From NCBI GenBank assembly GCA_964399535.1, contig CAYNRE010000041.1, positions 48,204 through 112,203 of the forward strand: DNA of 64,000 bases, given 5' to 3'. A model generated the notes under the pieces. That model worked only from the letters and a program-made list of their open reading frames with translations, was not told where the DNA came from and ran no database searches. How positions within the stretch are numbered: the stretch's first letter is position 1; each line of letters opens with the position of its first letter. Source of the stretch: CAYNRE01 sp964399535. Lineage in GTDB: Bacteria; Planctomycetota; Planctomycetia; Pirellulales; CAYNRE01. The position numbers and the translations under genes were made by a program. This document shows, piece after piece, positions 26,760 to 36,400 of the stretch.

Positions 26760-27562
26760 GGCTCGATTCCTTTGTGTTCGGCGGGGAATGGTTCGTCGAC
26801 GGGGGAACTGGCCCTGGCGGGCGCGCTGGTTCCGGTCAAGGAGCCGTGAAATGGAGCCCGCAGACCGGCCGCGCAAAAGGCAACCCACTGCTCGATCAGG
26901 TCGGTACCGGTTAACTCGGGCGGTAGGGCCACACCCGGCCCCAGGGTGCGATTACGACGCTCTCGCGACAGCGTGTGAATCATGGCCCCCCAAGTAAACT
27001 GCACGCGGCACCAGGCCGCGTCGGGGGGCAGGTCAGCGGGAACCGCGCGGGCCAAAGCCCGGCCATAGCGTTCGATCAAGGGCGCGAACAGCTCGTAGAA
27101 ATCGGCGCGGAGCGAATCGTCGGCCGCCACCTGAAGGTGTGCCAGCAGCCAGCCGACATGGGGTAGCCGGGCGCTGAGTTCAAAGACGGGACCGATAAAC
27201 GCTCGCAGCACGTCTTCCAGCGGTAGCGGCCCCTGGGGGTGGGCGCTTTCGACTTGTGCCAGCCTCTGGAGGCGCTCGGCGCTCAAAGGTTCAACCCGTC
27301 GCCGCACGACGGCGCGAATCAACTGCTGCCGGCTGCCGAAGTGATAGTGCACGGCCGCCACGTTGGCCCCGGCAGCCGCTTGGACGGCGCGAACCGAGAC
27401 CCGATCGATCCCCTGCTCGGCAAACATTCGTTCGGCCACGTCGAGCAGGCGATCCACCGTCTCCAGCGAAGCCGCCGGTTCGCCGCCCGCGCCCCCCGGC
27501 TGGCGGTCGCCCGCGGTTGGTTTTTGGCCGGCGACCGCAGAGCTTGTCGTTTGCTTTACCAT
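26756..27562 (-). CDS. TetR-family transcriptional regulator
   Basis: A repressor-type protein of 268 residues. The DNA-binding domain is at about residues 32-85 (LLDVAERMFAEQGIDRVSVR, AAGANVAAVHYHFGSRQQL), which is the canonical TetR helix-turn-helix with YHFGS recognition helix. The C-terminal ligand domain begins PLSAERLQRLAQ and resembles the CecR/YbiH (DUF1956) branch. ATG at 27562 is used because the codons before it overlap the operator region. A perfect palindrome lies 28-43 bases upstream and overlaps the promoter, so autoregulation is likely. Its stop overlaps the P450 start, so repressor and P450 share one transcript and probably one inducer. Confidence 0.93.
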   Translation of the reverse strand: MVKQTTSSAVAGQKPTAGDRQPGGAGGEPAASLETVDRLLDVAERMFAEQGIDRVSVRAVQAAAGANVAAVHYHFGSRQQLIRAVVRRRVEPLSAERLQRLAQVESAHPQGPLPLEDVLRAFIGPVFELSARLPHVGWLLAHLQVAADDSLRADFYELFAPLIERYGRALARAVPADLPPDAAWCRVQFTWGAMIHTLSRERRNRTLGPGVALPPELTGTDLIEQWVAFCAAGLRAPFHGSLTGTSAPARASSPVDEPFPAEHKGIEP

Positions 27563-27589
27563 GGCTGCCACGGGTGCTCGCCCCAATTC

Positions 27590-27605
27590 AATCAATCGAT
27601 TGATT
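27590..27605. promoter_or_regulatory. TetR operator, perfect 16-base palindrome
   Basis: AATCAATCGATTGATT is perfectly symmetric about 27597/27598 and stands out as AT-rich in GC-rich DNA. It sits directly downstream of the -10 region on the minus strand, where a bound repressor would block tetR-P450 transcription. Binding by this TetR is inferred from position. Confidence 0.75.
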
Positions 27606-27636
27606 TAATAGAGCGTCTCGCCGGGAGGCCTGTCAA
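27605..27636 (-). promoter_or_regulatory. sigma70-type promoter for the tetR-P450 operon
   Basis: On the minus strand TTGACA (27636-27631) is a perfect -35. The -10 region is CTCTATTAAAT; spacing to CTCTAT is 17 bases and to TATTAA is 20. The transcript would start inside or at the edge of the palindrome and run to the ATG at 27562. Confidence 0.6.
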
Positions 27637-27880
27637 CCGGTCCCCCGCTACCCGCTCTCGCGGGCCCGCGGAAAGCCACGGCCCCAGCGAAACAAACAGC
27701 TACTGCAAAACAACTTGCGTCCTGGTACCAAGCGACCGATACTGCCCACTGCCGGCAACCGCCGTTGTGCCGCGGCGATCCCCTCGGACTGCCCGCAGCC
27801 GCGACGCGGCGTTCTGGAAGGTGCTATCCGCTGGTCCCAGCCCCCTGAAGTTCTCCTCTGCTGGTCCGAGCTCGCCATCG

Positions 27881-30010
27881 ATGACCGCCGATCGCACCCG
27901 ATTCGGACCGATCTCCGCCGGCGCCTTGGTGTTTCTCTTAGCGCTATCCGTCCGAATCGGTTACGTGGTCGATGTCCAAACCCATCCGGGCCACGGCCAT
28001 TTCAATTTCTACCTGGTGCAGGGGGTGCCCTTCGGCGATGCCCGGTCGTGGCACCTGTTGGGCGAAAGCCTGGCCGACGGGCACGGGATGATCTTCTGGC
28101 GGGGGCGTCGGCCGTTTTACGCCCTGTTGCTCGCGCTGATCTATGTTTGGACCGGCCCTGTGTACAACCTGGCCATCGGGCTCAACCTGTTGGCGGGAGC
28201 CCATACCTGTTTGCTCGTGTACCGGATCGGCGCCCGGCTTTGGGGTTACCCGGTTGGCCTGTTGGCAGCGCTTTGGCTGGTGATCGACCCCGAAGCACTC
28301 ACCTGCTGTGCGCTTACGCTGTCGGAGACCGTGGGTCTCTGGTTGCTCACCTGGCATGTCTGGGAATTGGTGCTGGCGCTAGATCAGCAGAGCCACCGCC
28401 GCCTGTTGGTGAGCGGCGTGTTGCTGGCCTTCTCGAACCTGGCCCGCACCCTCACCTTGCCGGCCCTGGCCCCCTACGCGGTGCTGCTGCCGCTAGTGGC
28501 ACGCCGGGCTGGTTGGTCGTGGCGGCGCTCGCTTCAGGCTGCGCCGCTGCTGATTGCCGCGGCGGTCGCCGTGGTGCTGCCCGCCATGGCGATCAACTAC
28601 TGGCAAAACGGTATTTTCAGCCTTTCGGACAATACCGCGCTCGATTTTTACGCGGCCACGCACCCCGATTACGGGCGCTGGCAGCCCGACCTGGAAAAGA
28701 AGATCGCGGACCTGGGGCTGGTCACTCCCCAGGAGCAGTATCGCTATATGATGCGTCAGGCCTGGCACCATCTGGCCGAGCATCCGGGGCTGTACGCCCG
28801 CCGCGTGGCCGACCACTGGCGCGACCAGGTGGGGCAGCTCATTCAGCTCGGTCCTGCCTGGGCCGCGGCACTGGCCGCATCGCTCGTGGCTGCGCTGGCG
28901 TGGGCCCCGTTGCCGCGGGGCGCCGGCCGCCTGGTTACCGTGTTCACGGCCCTGGGCCTGGCGCTGTTGGCCTGGCAAGGCGTGTGGGTCGTGATGGGGT
29001 TGGGCCTGTCGCTTGCCTGGGCGCTGGTGATGCGGCGCAACGATCCTAGCCCCCTGCTCTGGGGCCTTCTGGCGGCAACCACCGCGGCCGTGTCGGCATT
29101 TGGTTCAGGCGCCTCGCGGCTGCTTGTCATGGAACAATGGCTAGTGGTTTGCCTGGCGCTGGGCGGACTCTGGCACACTGCCCGCGTGCTGATCTTTCGG
29201 CAGCTTGCCCCACCCCGCTGGCCTGTTCGGTTGCCCGAGACCTGGCCGGTGCGCAGGCGGTGGCTCGGCCAATTTGCGCTGGTCGCCATTGCCGTCTCGC
29301 TACTGCGAGTGGGCTATCGCAACTACGTTTCGCCCGTGCCGCGTCCTTACGCCGAGCCGGTACCCGCAGGTGTTGTCGACGCGGGGCTCACGCATTTGGT
29401 CCAGCGCGACCCAGCCCTGTTTACCACGCTGGAACGGGCTTTGGCCGAACCGAGCACCGCCTGGCTGGAGCCGGTCGCTTATGGCAACCCGGTGCTGGAA
29501 AATGGCCGCCTGATCGTGGCCCCCGGTCGGCTCGCCGACGAGGTTTATTACTTCCCCGCCGGAGTGCGGACCAACTCGCTGTGGCGGCTCTTCTACCACC
29601 GTGGCTACGAGCGAACCGTGGCCTATTTCCTGGCCGATCGGGCCCTGGGCCCCTGGTCCGATCTGGAAACCGTGTTTCCGGGCGACCTTCGGCCCCTGGC
29701 CGGCCGCGACTTCGTGCTGGTCGGTCGAACCAACGCCAATCCCAATTCCAGCTACGAATCGCTCACGGTCGAGGCCCTCGCCTTGGTGCCCTGGGACCGC
29801 GATCGCGGGTGGCCCAGTTGGTCGGGCGCAATGTACTTTGGCGACGTGCCCGAGCATCGCCAGGTGCTTGTCGAGCTATTGGGAAGCGCCCCCCTGACCA
29901 AAGGCGGCGCGGAAGCTTCGGCCGCCGCGGCCGAGCCAGGTGAATCGCGCCCCGCGGCAGGTAGACCGGCGGCTGCCGAATCAGGCTCTACCCCCAGCAC
30001 GAAGCCCTAG
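27881..30010 (+). CDS. GT39-like (PMT/ArnT type) polytopic glycosyltransferase
   Basis: An integral membrane protein of 709 residues. Such enzymes use lipid-linked sugars to glycosylate proteins or lipids on the outer face of the membrane. The start at 27881 (MTADRTRFGPISAG) gives the first span directly after it; the frame upstream is unlike the family. Early motif GESLADGHGMIFWRGRRPFY resembles the first periplasmic loop (with the 'Dxxxxxxxxa.g.pp..rpPgyp' theme of ArnT), and about ten or more hydrophobic spans run to about residue 455. A soluble C-terminal domain of about 250 residues follows. It is the first of four same-strand genes including a GT9 and a radical SAM enzyme. Donor and acceptor are unknown. 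Confidence 0.75.
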   Translation: MTADRTRFGPISAGALVFLLALSVRIGYVVDVQTHPGHGHFNFYLVQGVPFGDARSWHLLGESLADGHGMIFWRGRRPFYALLLALIYVWTGPVYNLAIGLNLLAGAHTCLLVYRIGARLWGYPVGLLAALWLVIDPEALTCCALTLSETVGLWLLTWHVWELVLALDQQSHRRLLVSGVLLAFSNLARTLTLPALAPYAVLLPLVARRAGWSWRRSLQAAPLLIAAAVAVVLPAMAINYWQNGIFSLSDNTALDFYAATHPDYGRWQPDLEKKIADLGLVTPQEQYRYMMRQAWHHLAEHPGLYARRVADHWRDQVGQLIQLGPAWAAALAASLVAALAWAPLPRGAGRLVTVFTALGLALLAWQGVWVVMGLGLSLAWALVMRRNDPSPLLWGLLAATTAAVSAFGSGASRLLVMEQWLVVCLALGGLWHTARVLIFRQLAPPRWPVRLPETWPVRRRWLGQFALVAIAVSLLRVGYRNYVSPVPRPYAEPVPAGVVDAGLTHLVQRDPALFTTLERALAEPSTAWLEPVAYGNPVLENGRLIVAPGRLADEVYYFPAGVRTNSLWRLFYHRGYERTVAYFLADRALGPWSDLETVFPGDLRPLAGRDFVLVGRTNANPNSSYESLTVEALALVPWDRDRGWPSWSGAMYFGDVPEHRQVLVELLGSAPLTKGGAEASAAAAEPGESRPAAGRPAAAESGSTPSTKP

Positions 30011-30022
30011 AGGAACGGCGCC

Positions 30023-30697
30023 TTGTCTGCCTCGCTTGCCAAATCGCTTGGGCTTGCAGCGCTGGTCAGCGTGCTGGGCCTTCTGGCAGGACGTCACCTG
30101 AGCCGGTCGGCTCCCGACCCAAGGTACTGGCACGATTTCCCCGTGGGCGCTGCGATCGACCGGGCCACGCTACAGCCCGGCGACCCTTGGCGATTCTGGC
30201 AACTGGAAGGAAGCATTCGCCGGCTTGCCGAAGGCGGGTTGGCTGACGAGAACGGCGCTGCTCAACCCGACGACCCGGTCGCGGCGACCGACGGGGCGCC
30301 GGCGGCCCGCTTCGCGATCAACGCGGCCGATGCGTTAAGCCCGGCGCTTGCTCATGCGCAACCAGGGGCCGGCTCACCCGGTACTGCCCGATTGTGGCGG
30401 AGGATCAAGACGCTCGGAAGCGGCGAGCGGCTTCACCTGCGTTTTTCGGCACGCCGGCAGCCGCCCGGCCAACTGCAATTACGGCTCGACAACCTGGCCC
30501 AGGGACAGCCGCCCCAGTGGCAGCAATCGGTCGCGCTCGAGGAAGGCTGGAGCACCTTTCAGTTTCAGATCGACTGTTCGGCGGCGAGCGAAACTGCGGT
30601 TTTGGTGCTCGATTACGGCGCCGAGCCGGCCCTGTTCGAGTTGCGGCCCCCCGAACTCAGCCGGGTGCAACCGGCCGCCGCCCCCCCCTCCCCGTAA
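30023..30697 (+). CDS. small membrane-anchored protein of unknown function
   Basis: A protein of 224 residues starting with TTG at 30023, supported by GAGGAACGG nine bases upstream and only 12 bases after the previous stop. Residues about 5-25 (SLGLAALVSVLGLLAGRHL) form one membrane anchor or uncleaved signal. The rest would be extracytoplasmic; the end of the protein (LHLRFSARRQPPGQLQLRL, then EEGWSTFQFQID) looks like a beta-sandwich, similar in style to carbohydrate-binding modules, though I cannot name a family. Tight spacing suggests it works with the GT39-like enzyme upstream. Confidence 0.7.
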   Translation: MSASLAKSLGLAALVSVLGLLAGRHLSRSAPDPRYWHDFPVGAAIDRATLQPGDPWRFWQLEGSIRRLAEGGLADENGAAQPDDPVAATDGAPAARFAINAADALSPALAHAQPGAGSPGTARLWRRIKTLGSGERLHLRFSARRQPPGQLQLRLDNLAQGQPPQWQQSVALEEGWSTFQFQIDCSAASETAVLVLDYGAEPALFELRPPELSRVQPAAAPPSP

Positions 30698-30884
30698 ATC
30701 CAACACCGCTCCACCCTGGGGATATCGCGGCACAGTATACTGATAAGCGGGGAATTCTCACCGTCCCAAAGGCGGCTGGCGGGGTTGTGCGCGCTTGGTC
30801 TGGCGGGTCGGCCCTCGGCTCGCTTCGGGCGCCCGCCGCCCCGATGCACGCCCGCACCTTGTACAGCTACGGTTTGCGGCAGCC

Positions 30885-32138
30885 ATGGCGATGAATGTCG
30901 ACTTGATGAAGCAGCTCGACGAGCGGCTCGGACCCTGGCTGGTGCGGGGCAGTCGCTGGGTGCGCTGGCTCGAGCGCGGCTGCCCCGAGCGACCGCGCGA
31001 CCCACGCCGTATTCTGGCCATGAAATTTTGGGGCCTGGGCAGCCTGGTGCAGGCGACGGCCTCGTTTCGCGCGCTGCGACAGCGTTATCCCGAGGCCGAG
31101 CTCGATCTGCTCACCATCCGGGGCAACGAGCGGCTCTTTGCCGGGCAGGACCTGTTCAACCACGTTTGGACGATCGATCTGAACCGGCTGCCCAATTTCC
31201 TCTGGCAAAGCTGCTCGCGGTTGGCCGCAATCCGCCGGCGGCGCTACGACCTGTTGCTGAATTTCGAAGGCTACGCCCGTTACGGAATGATCCTCAGCCA
31301 CTTAAGCGGCGCGGGCTGTTGCATTGAGTATCGTACACCGCGTTCGGGGCGGGCCGACGTCGAGGTCGAATTCCGCGAAGGGCGCCATATCGCCGAGGTT
31401 TTCGGCGACTTGGTGGCGGCGGTCGATGCCCGGCCCGACGACCTGGAGCCGCGGCTGGAACTACCGCCCGAGTCGCGGCGGATGCTGTCGCGTTGGCGGG
31501 AGCAATTCGGCATCGACCCCGCCGATAAGGTGGTGGCGATCAATGTCAACGCGGGGCCCATCTCGCCGGCTCGTCGCTGGCCCCGCGAGCGGTTTCTGGA
31601 GCTCGGGCGGCTGCTGCTCGAGCAACCTGGTTTGCGCGTGGTGCTGATCGGCGGCCCCGACGAGGTGCCCTACGTGACGCCCGTGGCCGACGGCCTGGGC
31701 CCGGGCGCGGTGAACCTGGCTGGCCGAACCAGCCTGGCGGAATTGCTCGGCGTTCTGGCGGGAGTCGACCTGTTGGTAACCAACGACAGCGGGCCGCTGC
31801 ACCTGGCCGTGGCGTTGGGCACCCCCACGCTCTCGTTTTTCGGACCCGAATCGCCGCGAATCTATGGCCCGCGCGGACCGCAGCACACGATCTTGTACTT
31901 GGATCTGCCCTGTAGCCCCTGTTTGACCTTCGCTAATTTGAAGCGAACGGCGTGCGACCATTTTTCGTGCCTGCGCGAGATTACCGTCGAGCAGGCCTGG
32001 CAGGCGGCCCGCCGCTCGCTCGAGGGGCTTCCGCCACTGCCCGCGGGCTCGCAGGGGGCCGAGCTGGTAACGCTCGACCTGGCGCAGCCGAGCGCCGAGG
32101 CGGCGCCCTGGAAAAACCCCTCGCCGGAGGCGCTGTGA
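30885..32138 (+). CDS. GT9-family glycosyltransferase (heptosyltransferase-like)
   Basis: A protein of 417 residues with both GT9 signatures: KFWGLGSLVQATASFRAL near residue 45 (acceptor side) and VTNDSGPLHLAVALGTPTLS followed by FFGPE (nucleotide-sugar side). The C-terminal cysteine cluster LPCSPCLTF...CDHFSC is common in GT9 enzymes of this branch. It is the second GT9 enzyme in the window and is clearly different from the waaF-like one at 5114-6190. ATG at 30885 is used; ATGs at 30891 and 30903 are alternatives. Its stop overlaps the start of the radical SAM gene (TGATG), indicating translational coupling. Confidence 0.88.
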   Translation: MAMNVDLMKQLDERLGPWLVRGSRWVRWLERGCPERPRDPRRILAMKFWGLGSLVQATASFRALRQRYPEAELDLLTIRGNERLFAGQDLFNHVWTIDLNRLPNFLWQSCSRLAAIRRRRYDLLLNFEGYARYGMILSHLSGAGCCIEYRTPRSGRADVEVEFREGRHIAEVFGDLVAAVDARPDDLEPRLELPPESRRMLSRWREQFGIDPADKVVAINVNAGPISPARRWPRERFLELGRLLLEQPGLRVVLIGGPDEVPYVTPVADGLGPGAVNLAGRTSLAELLGVLAGVDLLVTNDSGPLHLAVALGTPTLSFFGPESPRIYGPRGPQHTILYLDLPCSPCLTFANLKRTACDHFSCLREITVEQAWQAARRSLEGLPPLPAGSQGAELVTLDLAQPSAEAAPWKNPSPEAL

Positions 32139-33346
32139 TGCCGGTCGGACCCTACCTGGCATTGGCCCGCCGCGCCGCGGAGGCGAATTTGCGGCGTCCC
32201 GATTTCCCGTTCAAGCTCACCTTTGCGCTCACCTTCTGGTGCAACTACAAGTGCCAAACCTGTAACATCTGGCAGCGCAAGCCCAAGGACGAATTGACCG
32301 CCGAGGAAATCGACGACTTCTTCCGCATCTCGAACCGCTTTAGCTGGGTCGACCTGACCGGCGGCGAAGTGTCGTTGCGGAAAGATTTTCCCCAAATCTG
32401 CGAGTCGCTCATTCGCCACAACCGCCAGTTGCTGCTGCTGCACTTTCCCACCAACGGCTACCTGACCGACCGCATTGTCGAACAAACCCGGCAGATTCTG
32501 GCCCTTCGTCCGCCGAAGCTGATCATCACCGTGAGCATGGACGGCGACGAGGAGATGAACGACCTGGTCCGGGGCATCCCCGGCGGCTATCGGCGCCAGA
32601 TGGAAACCTTTCGCCGCCTGCGCGAGCTCAAGGGGGCCGAGGTGGTGCTGGGCATGACCCTCTCGAAGCTGAACGCCCATCACCGCGAGGCCGCCTTCGC
32701 CGCGGCACAGCGCGAGGTGCCGGGCCTGGAGTACCGCGACCTGCACGTGAACATCGTGCACGAATCGGATCACTACCTGGGCAACACCGAGTTGGGCCTG
32801 CGCGACTACAGCGACGAAACCCGCCAGCGGTTAATCCACGAAACCAAGATTCACGCCCGGCTGCGGGCCCGGCTGCCGGTGCACCCGGTCGATTACCTGG
32901 AGCGGGCCTACCTGAGCCGGGTGGAAGACTATCTGCGGACCGGTGTGACCCCGATGCGCTGTCATGCCCTGCGGGCAAGCTGCTTCGTCGACTCCTGGGG
33001 CACCGTTTTTCCCTGCACGATTTACGATCGGCCGCTGGGTAGCCTGCGCGAAACCGGTTACGACCTGCGCCCCATCTGGAACGCGGAGCCGACCCGCCAG
33101 GTACAGGGCGAAATCTGGGAGAAGCAGTGCCCCCAGTGCTGGACCCCCTGCGAAGCCTACCCGTCGATCATGGGGAATTTTCTGCGGGCCGATTGGCGCG
33201 GCCCGCGGCAACCGGCACGACCCGCGCGCCCGGCAAGCGAGCCCCTGTCGGCAAGCGAAGCGGCCGCGTCGAGCGGCGCGCCGGCGCAGCAGCCGGTGAC
33301 GGTCTACTCGATCGATCCCTTGCCCGGTCGGGTCTCGCTGGATTAG
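32138..33346 (+). CDS. radical SAM protein with SPASM-like C-terminus
   Basis: A radical SAM enzyme of 402 residues. FWCNYKCQTCNIW (C35, C39, C42) is the CxxxCxxC motif that binds the SAM-cleaving 4Fe-4S cluster, and DLTGGEVSLRKDF is the GGE SAM-binding motif. The C-terminal region has cysteines in MRCHALRASCFVDSWGTVFP, then a Cys, and CPQCWTPC, arranged like a SPASM/twitch domain carrying an auxiliary cluster. Such enzymes modify peptides or sugars, or methylate lipids. It is translationally coupled to the GT9 gene, so a role in the same glycan or lipid pathway is the best guess. The last 45 residues are Pro/Ala/Arg-rich and probably flexible. Confidence 0.9.
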   Translation: MPVGPYLALARRAAEANLRRPDFPFKLTFALTFWCNYKCQTCNIWQRKPKDELTAEEIDDFFRISNRFSWVDLTGGEVSLRKDFPQICESLIRHNRQLLLLHFPTNGYLTDRIVEQTRQILALRPPKLIITVSMDGDEEMNDLVRGIPGGYRRQMETFRRLRELKGAEVVLGMTLSKLNAHHREAAFAAAQREVPGLEYRDLHVNIVHESDHYLGNTELGLRDYSDETRQRLIHETKIHARLRARLPVHPVDYLERAYLSRVEDYLRTGVTPMRCHALRASCFVDSWGTVFPCTIYDRPLGSLRETGYDLRPIWNAEPTRQVQGEIWEKQCPQCWTPCEAYPSIMGNFLRADWRGPRQPARPARPASEPLSASEAAASSGAPAQQPVTVYSIDPLPGRVSLD

Positions 33347-33405
33347 CCCTTCTTGGCCGTCGCGGCACACGCCCGGGGCGATCGCCACCGGGCCAGGCGC
33401 TTGGC

Positions 33406-36400
33406 CTACAGACCCAGCAGGCGATCCACCGCGGCGCTGCTCGGCAGCCGACGCCGACCGACGGCCAACGACTCGAACATGATGTCGGCCGACTGATCGG
33501 CGCCCGCTTCGTCGTCCAGGCCCGCCAGGTGGCCCAGTTCGTGAGCCACCACGGTGAGTAAATCGACTCGATCGACCGCTGCCGGGTCGATCGCTCGGCC
33601 GTCGGCGCTGTACTCCAGGTCGTCGCCGGGCGTGGGGTCGAGGAACCAGCCGTGTCCGGCCGCGTCGGCATCGAGGTAGATCTTGCCGTCTTTGGCCAAC
33701 CCCAGCGTGGAGCCGGGCAGATCGGCGATGATCAGTTCGGCGCCGCCCAGGTCGGCCAGTTGGCCACCAGACAGCCGCGCGGCGGCCCAGCGATCGAGCG
33801 CGGCGGTGCGCAGCGGCGCGGCTGCCTCGGCGGAAAGCGCCGGCCCGCCGGCGCCTACCGCGCCGTCGAGGCGCAGGGCTTGTCCCGGGCCGTCCCAATC
33901 GCCCACCAGCGGATACCAATCTGGGTCGTTGGCTTTGCCGTATTCAAAGCCAATGTCGTGGTCCCCCACGGCATTGGTGTTCTTCAGTAGCCAGCGGGCG
34001 CTGGCTGGCTCGTAAAGCCCCACGGTGTCGCTGCCATTGGCATCCCAGTCACCGACCAGGGCGATCCAGTTGCTGGCCGGCGATCCCCAATGAAAGGTCG
34101 CGTCGGACATGCCCTGGCTTTGCTCGTTGCGCAGATACCACTCGGCGGTCGAACGACGATAGAAGCCGGGGCCATCGCGGCCGTCGCCGTCCCAATCGCC
34201 CACGATCGGAATCCAGTCGGTGGCGCCGTCGCGAATGTAATTCAAATTGCGCGGACCGTACTGGAAGGTGACGTCCGACACTCCCTGACTGTTCTCGTTC
34301 TTCAGGAACCAGGTGGCGGTGACCGGGTCGAAGAAGCCCACCGAGTCGCGGCCGTCGCCATCCCAATCGCCCACCAGCGAGAACCAGCGAGCCAGCGGCT
34401 TGCCATAGGGGAAGACGATGTCCGACAGACCGTTGCCCAGGCTGTTCTTGAGAAAGAACTGCGAAAGCGCTCCGTTGTAGTAGCCGATCGTGTCGATCCC
34501 GTCGCCGTCCCAATCGCCCACCAGGGGCAACCCGCTGCCGCTGGCGAATCCGTAGACGAATTCGTTATCGGAAAGCCCCTGCCCCAGCGAGTTCTTGATG
34601 AACCAGAAGTTCTGGGGAATGTTGTTCGTGACGTTGGGATCCGGATTGGCGTCGGTGACGACCGGAGTGAAATCGTAGAAGCCCACCGTGTCGCTGCCGA
34701 TCGACGCCGTCGCGGCGGCAGGAGCACGCGGCACGGAATTGCTAGAGGCCGCCACCTCGGCCGTCAGGGCGGCGGGGGCCTGCGGCGCGGGGTCGGCGGC
34801 GGTCATCGCGGCCAGCGCCATGGTAGTGGCGGGAATCTCGGTCTCGGCCATCGCGGCGGCGGCACTCTCGGCGTCGATCGATTCCTCCAGCGACCCGGGC
34901 GCCATCACCGCCAAGAACGATGAGCTGGCCGAAAGGCCATCCCAGTCGCCCACCAGGGGGAGCCAGTCGCTGCCGGCCGGGCCGTAGAAGAACGTGACAT
35001 CTGAAAGACCCTGGCTGTTGGTGTTCTTCAGGAACCACTGGGCCGCGCCAGGATCGTAGAGGCCGATCGAATCGACGCCGTCGGCGTTCCAGTCGCCCCA
35101 CAGCGGATACCACCCGGCACCGGCCGGGCCGTAGCTGAACGCCAGATCGGACAGGCCCTGGCCTTGGGAATTCTTCAGGAACCAGTTCGACGCCGAGCGA
35201 ACGAAGAAACCGGGGCCATCCGTGCCGTTGCCGTCCCAGTCGCCCGAAATCGGAATCCAGTCGTACTCGGGCAAATTCGGATTGAAGCTGGGGTTGGTCA
35301 CTCCATAGCGGAAGGTCACATCCGAGAGCCCCTGCGAAAGTTGATTCTTGAGGAACCAGGTGGCGGTCACCGGATCGAATAGGCCGACCGAGTCGCTACC
35401 GTTACCGTCCCAGTCGCCCACCAGCGGGAACCAACTGGCGCCGGCCGGGCCGTAGTCGAACACCGCGTCGGAGAGCCCTTGCCCCGCGCTGTTCTTAAGG
35501 AACCAGCGGCTGTTGAACGGATCGTAGAACCCGATGGTATCCACCCCGTCGCCGTCCCAATCGCCAAACAACGGCACCCAGTTAGCGCCCGGGGGGCCGT
35601 AGGAAAACACGGAATCGGACAGGCCCTGGCCCGCGGAATTCTTGAGGAACCAGGTGCTGCTGAACGGATCGAAGAAGCCCGGCGTGTCGGTTCCAATCGT
35701 GCCCGAGGCGGCCGCGGGAGCCAAGGGCGGGTCGAAGTTGCCCACCAGCGGCTGGGCGAATTCATCGCCGAACTGGGCGAACATGTCATGGCCCAGCGGC
35801 GTGGTGTGGAAGGCATGGTCGAGCGTTACCGCGGTGCCCAATTGGCGGCCGACCGGCGCGACCCCCGCCACGGCCACCCCGCCAGCGGGCATCGCTCGCG
35901 GGAAATCGTTCGAGAGCAGGAAGTACCACTCCCCTTCCTCGCGCGGGGTCTGTCCCTCGCGGCCGGGAATCCACAGTCCCAGGTCGTCGATGCCGTCGCG
36001 GTCCATGTCGGCCGCCACCGGGCGATCGACCCTGCCCGCCGCCGAAAACTCGATGTCGATCGTGTCTTCCACCGTGCCGGTCAACCCGCCCACTCCGGCG
36101 AAATCGAAAGTGAACCGGTTGGGACCATTGTCGTAGGTGGCCAGGTCGTCGGTTCCGTCGCCGTCGAAATCGCCCACTAGCGGAAAGCCGACCAGCGAAC
36201 CGCCCAGGATCAAGGTGTCGCCGGCGTCGATCACAAAATTGGCGTTAGAGTCGAGCATCCAGTTCACGCCGTCGAACAGCCCCACCTCGTCGCCGTTGGC
36301 CGGGTTGCCGTCGAAATTGCCGGCCACGGGCAAGGCGTTGAGCATCGAGGCCGGCAGGCCAAGGATCGCCGGCTGGACCACGTTCACGTCGACGATGCCG

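Larger units (their letters stand above)
27563..27880. other. divergent intergenic between tetR and the GT39-like gene
   Basis: About 320 bases. Holds the tetR promoter and operator (27590-27636). The remaining 240 bases up to the GT39-like gene show no frame with a recognisable product and no second operator copy. Confidence 0.5.
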
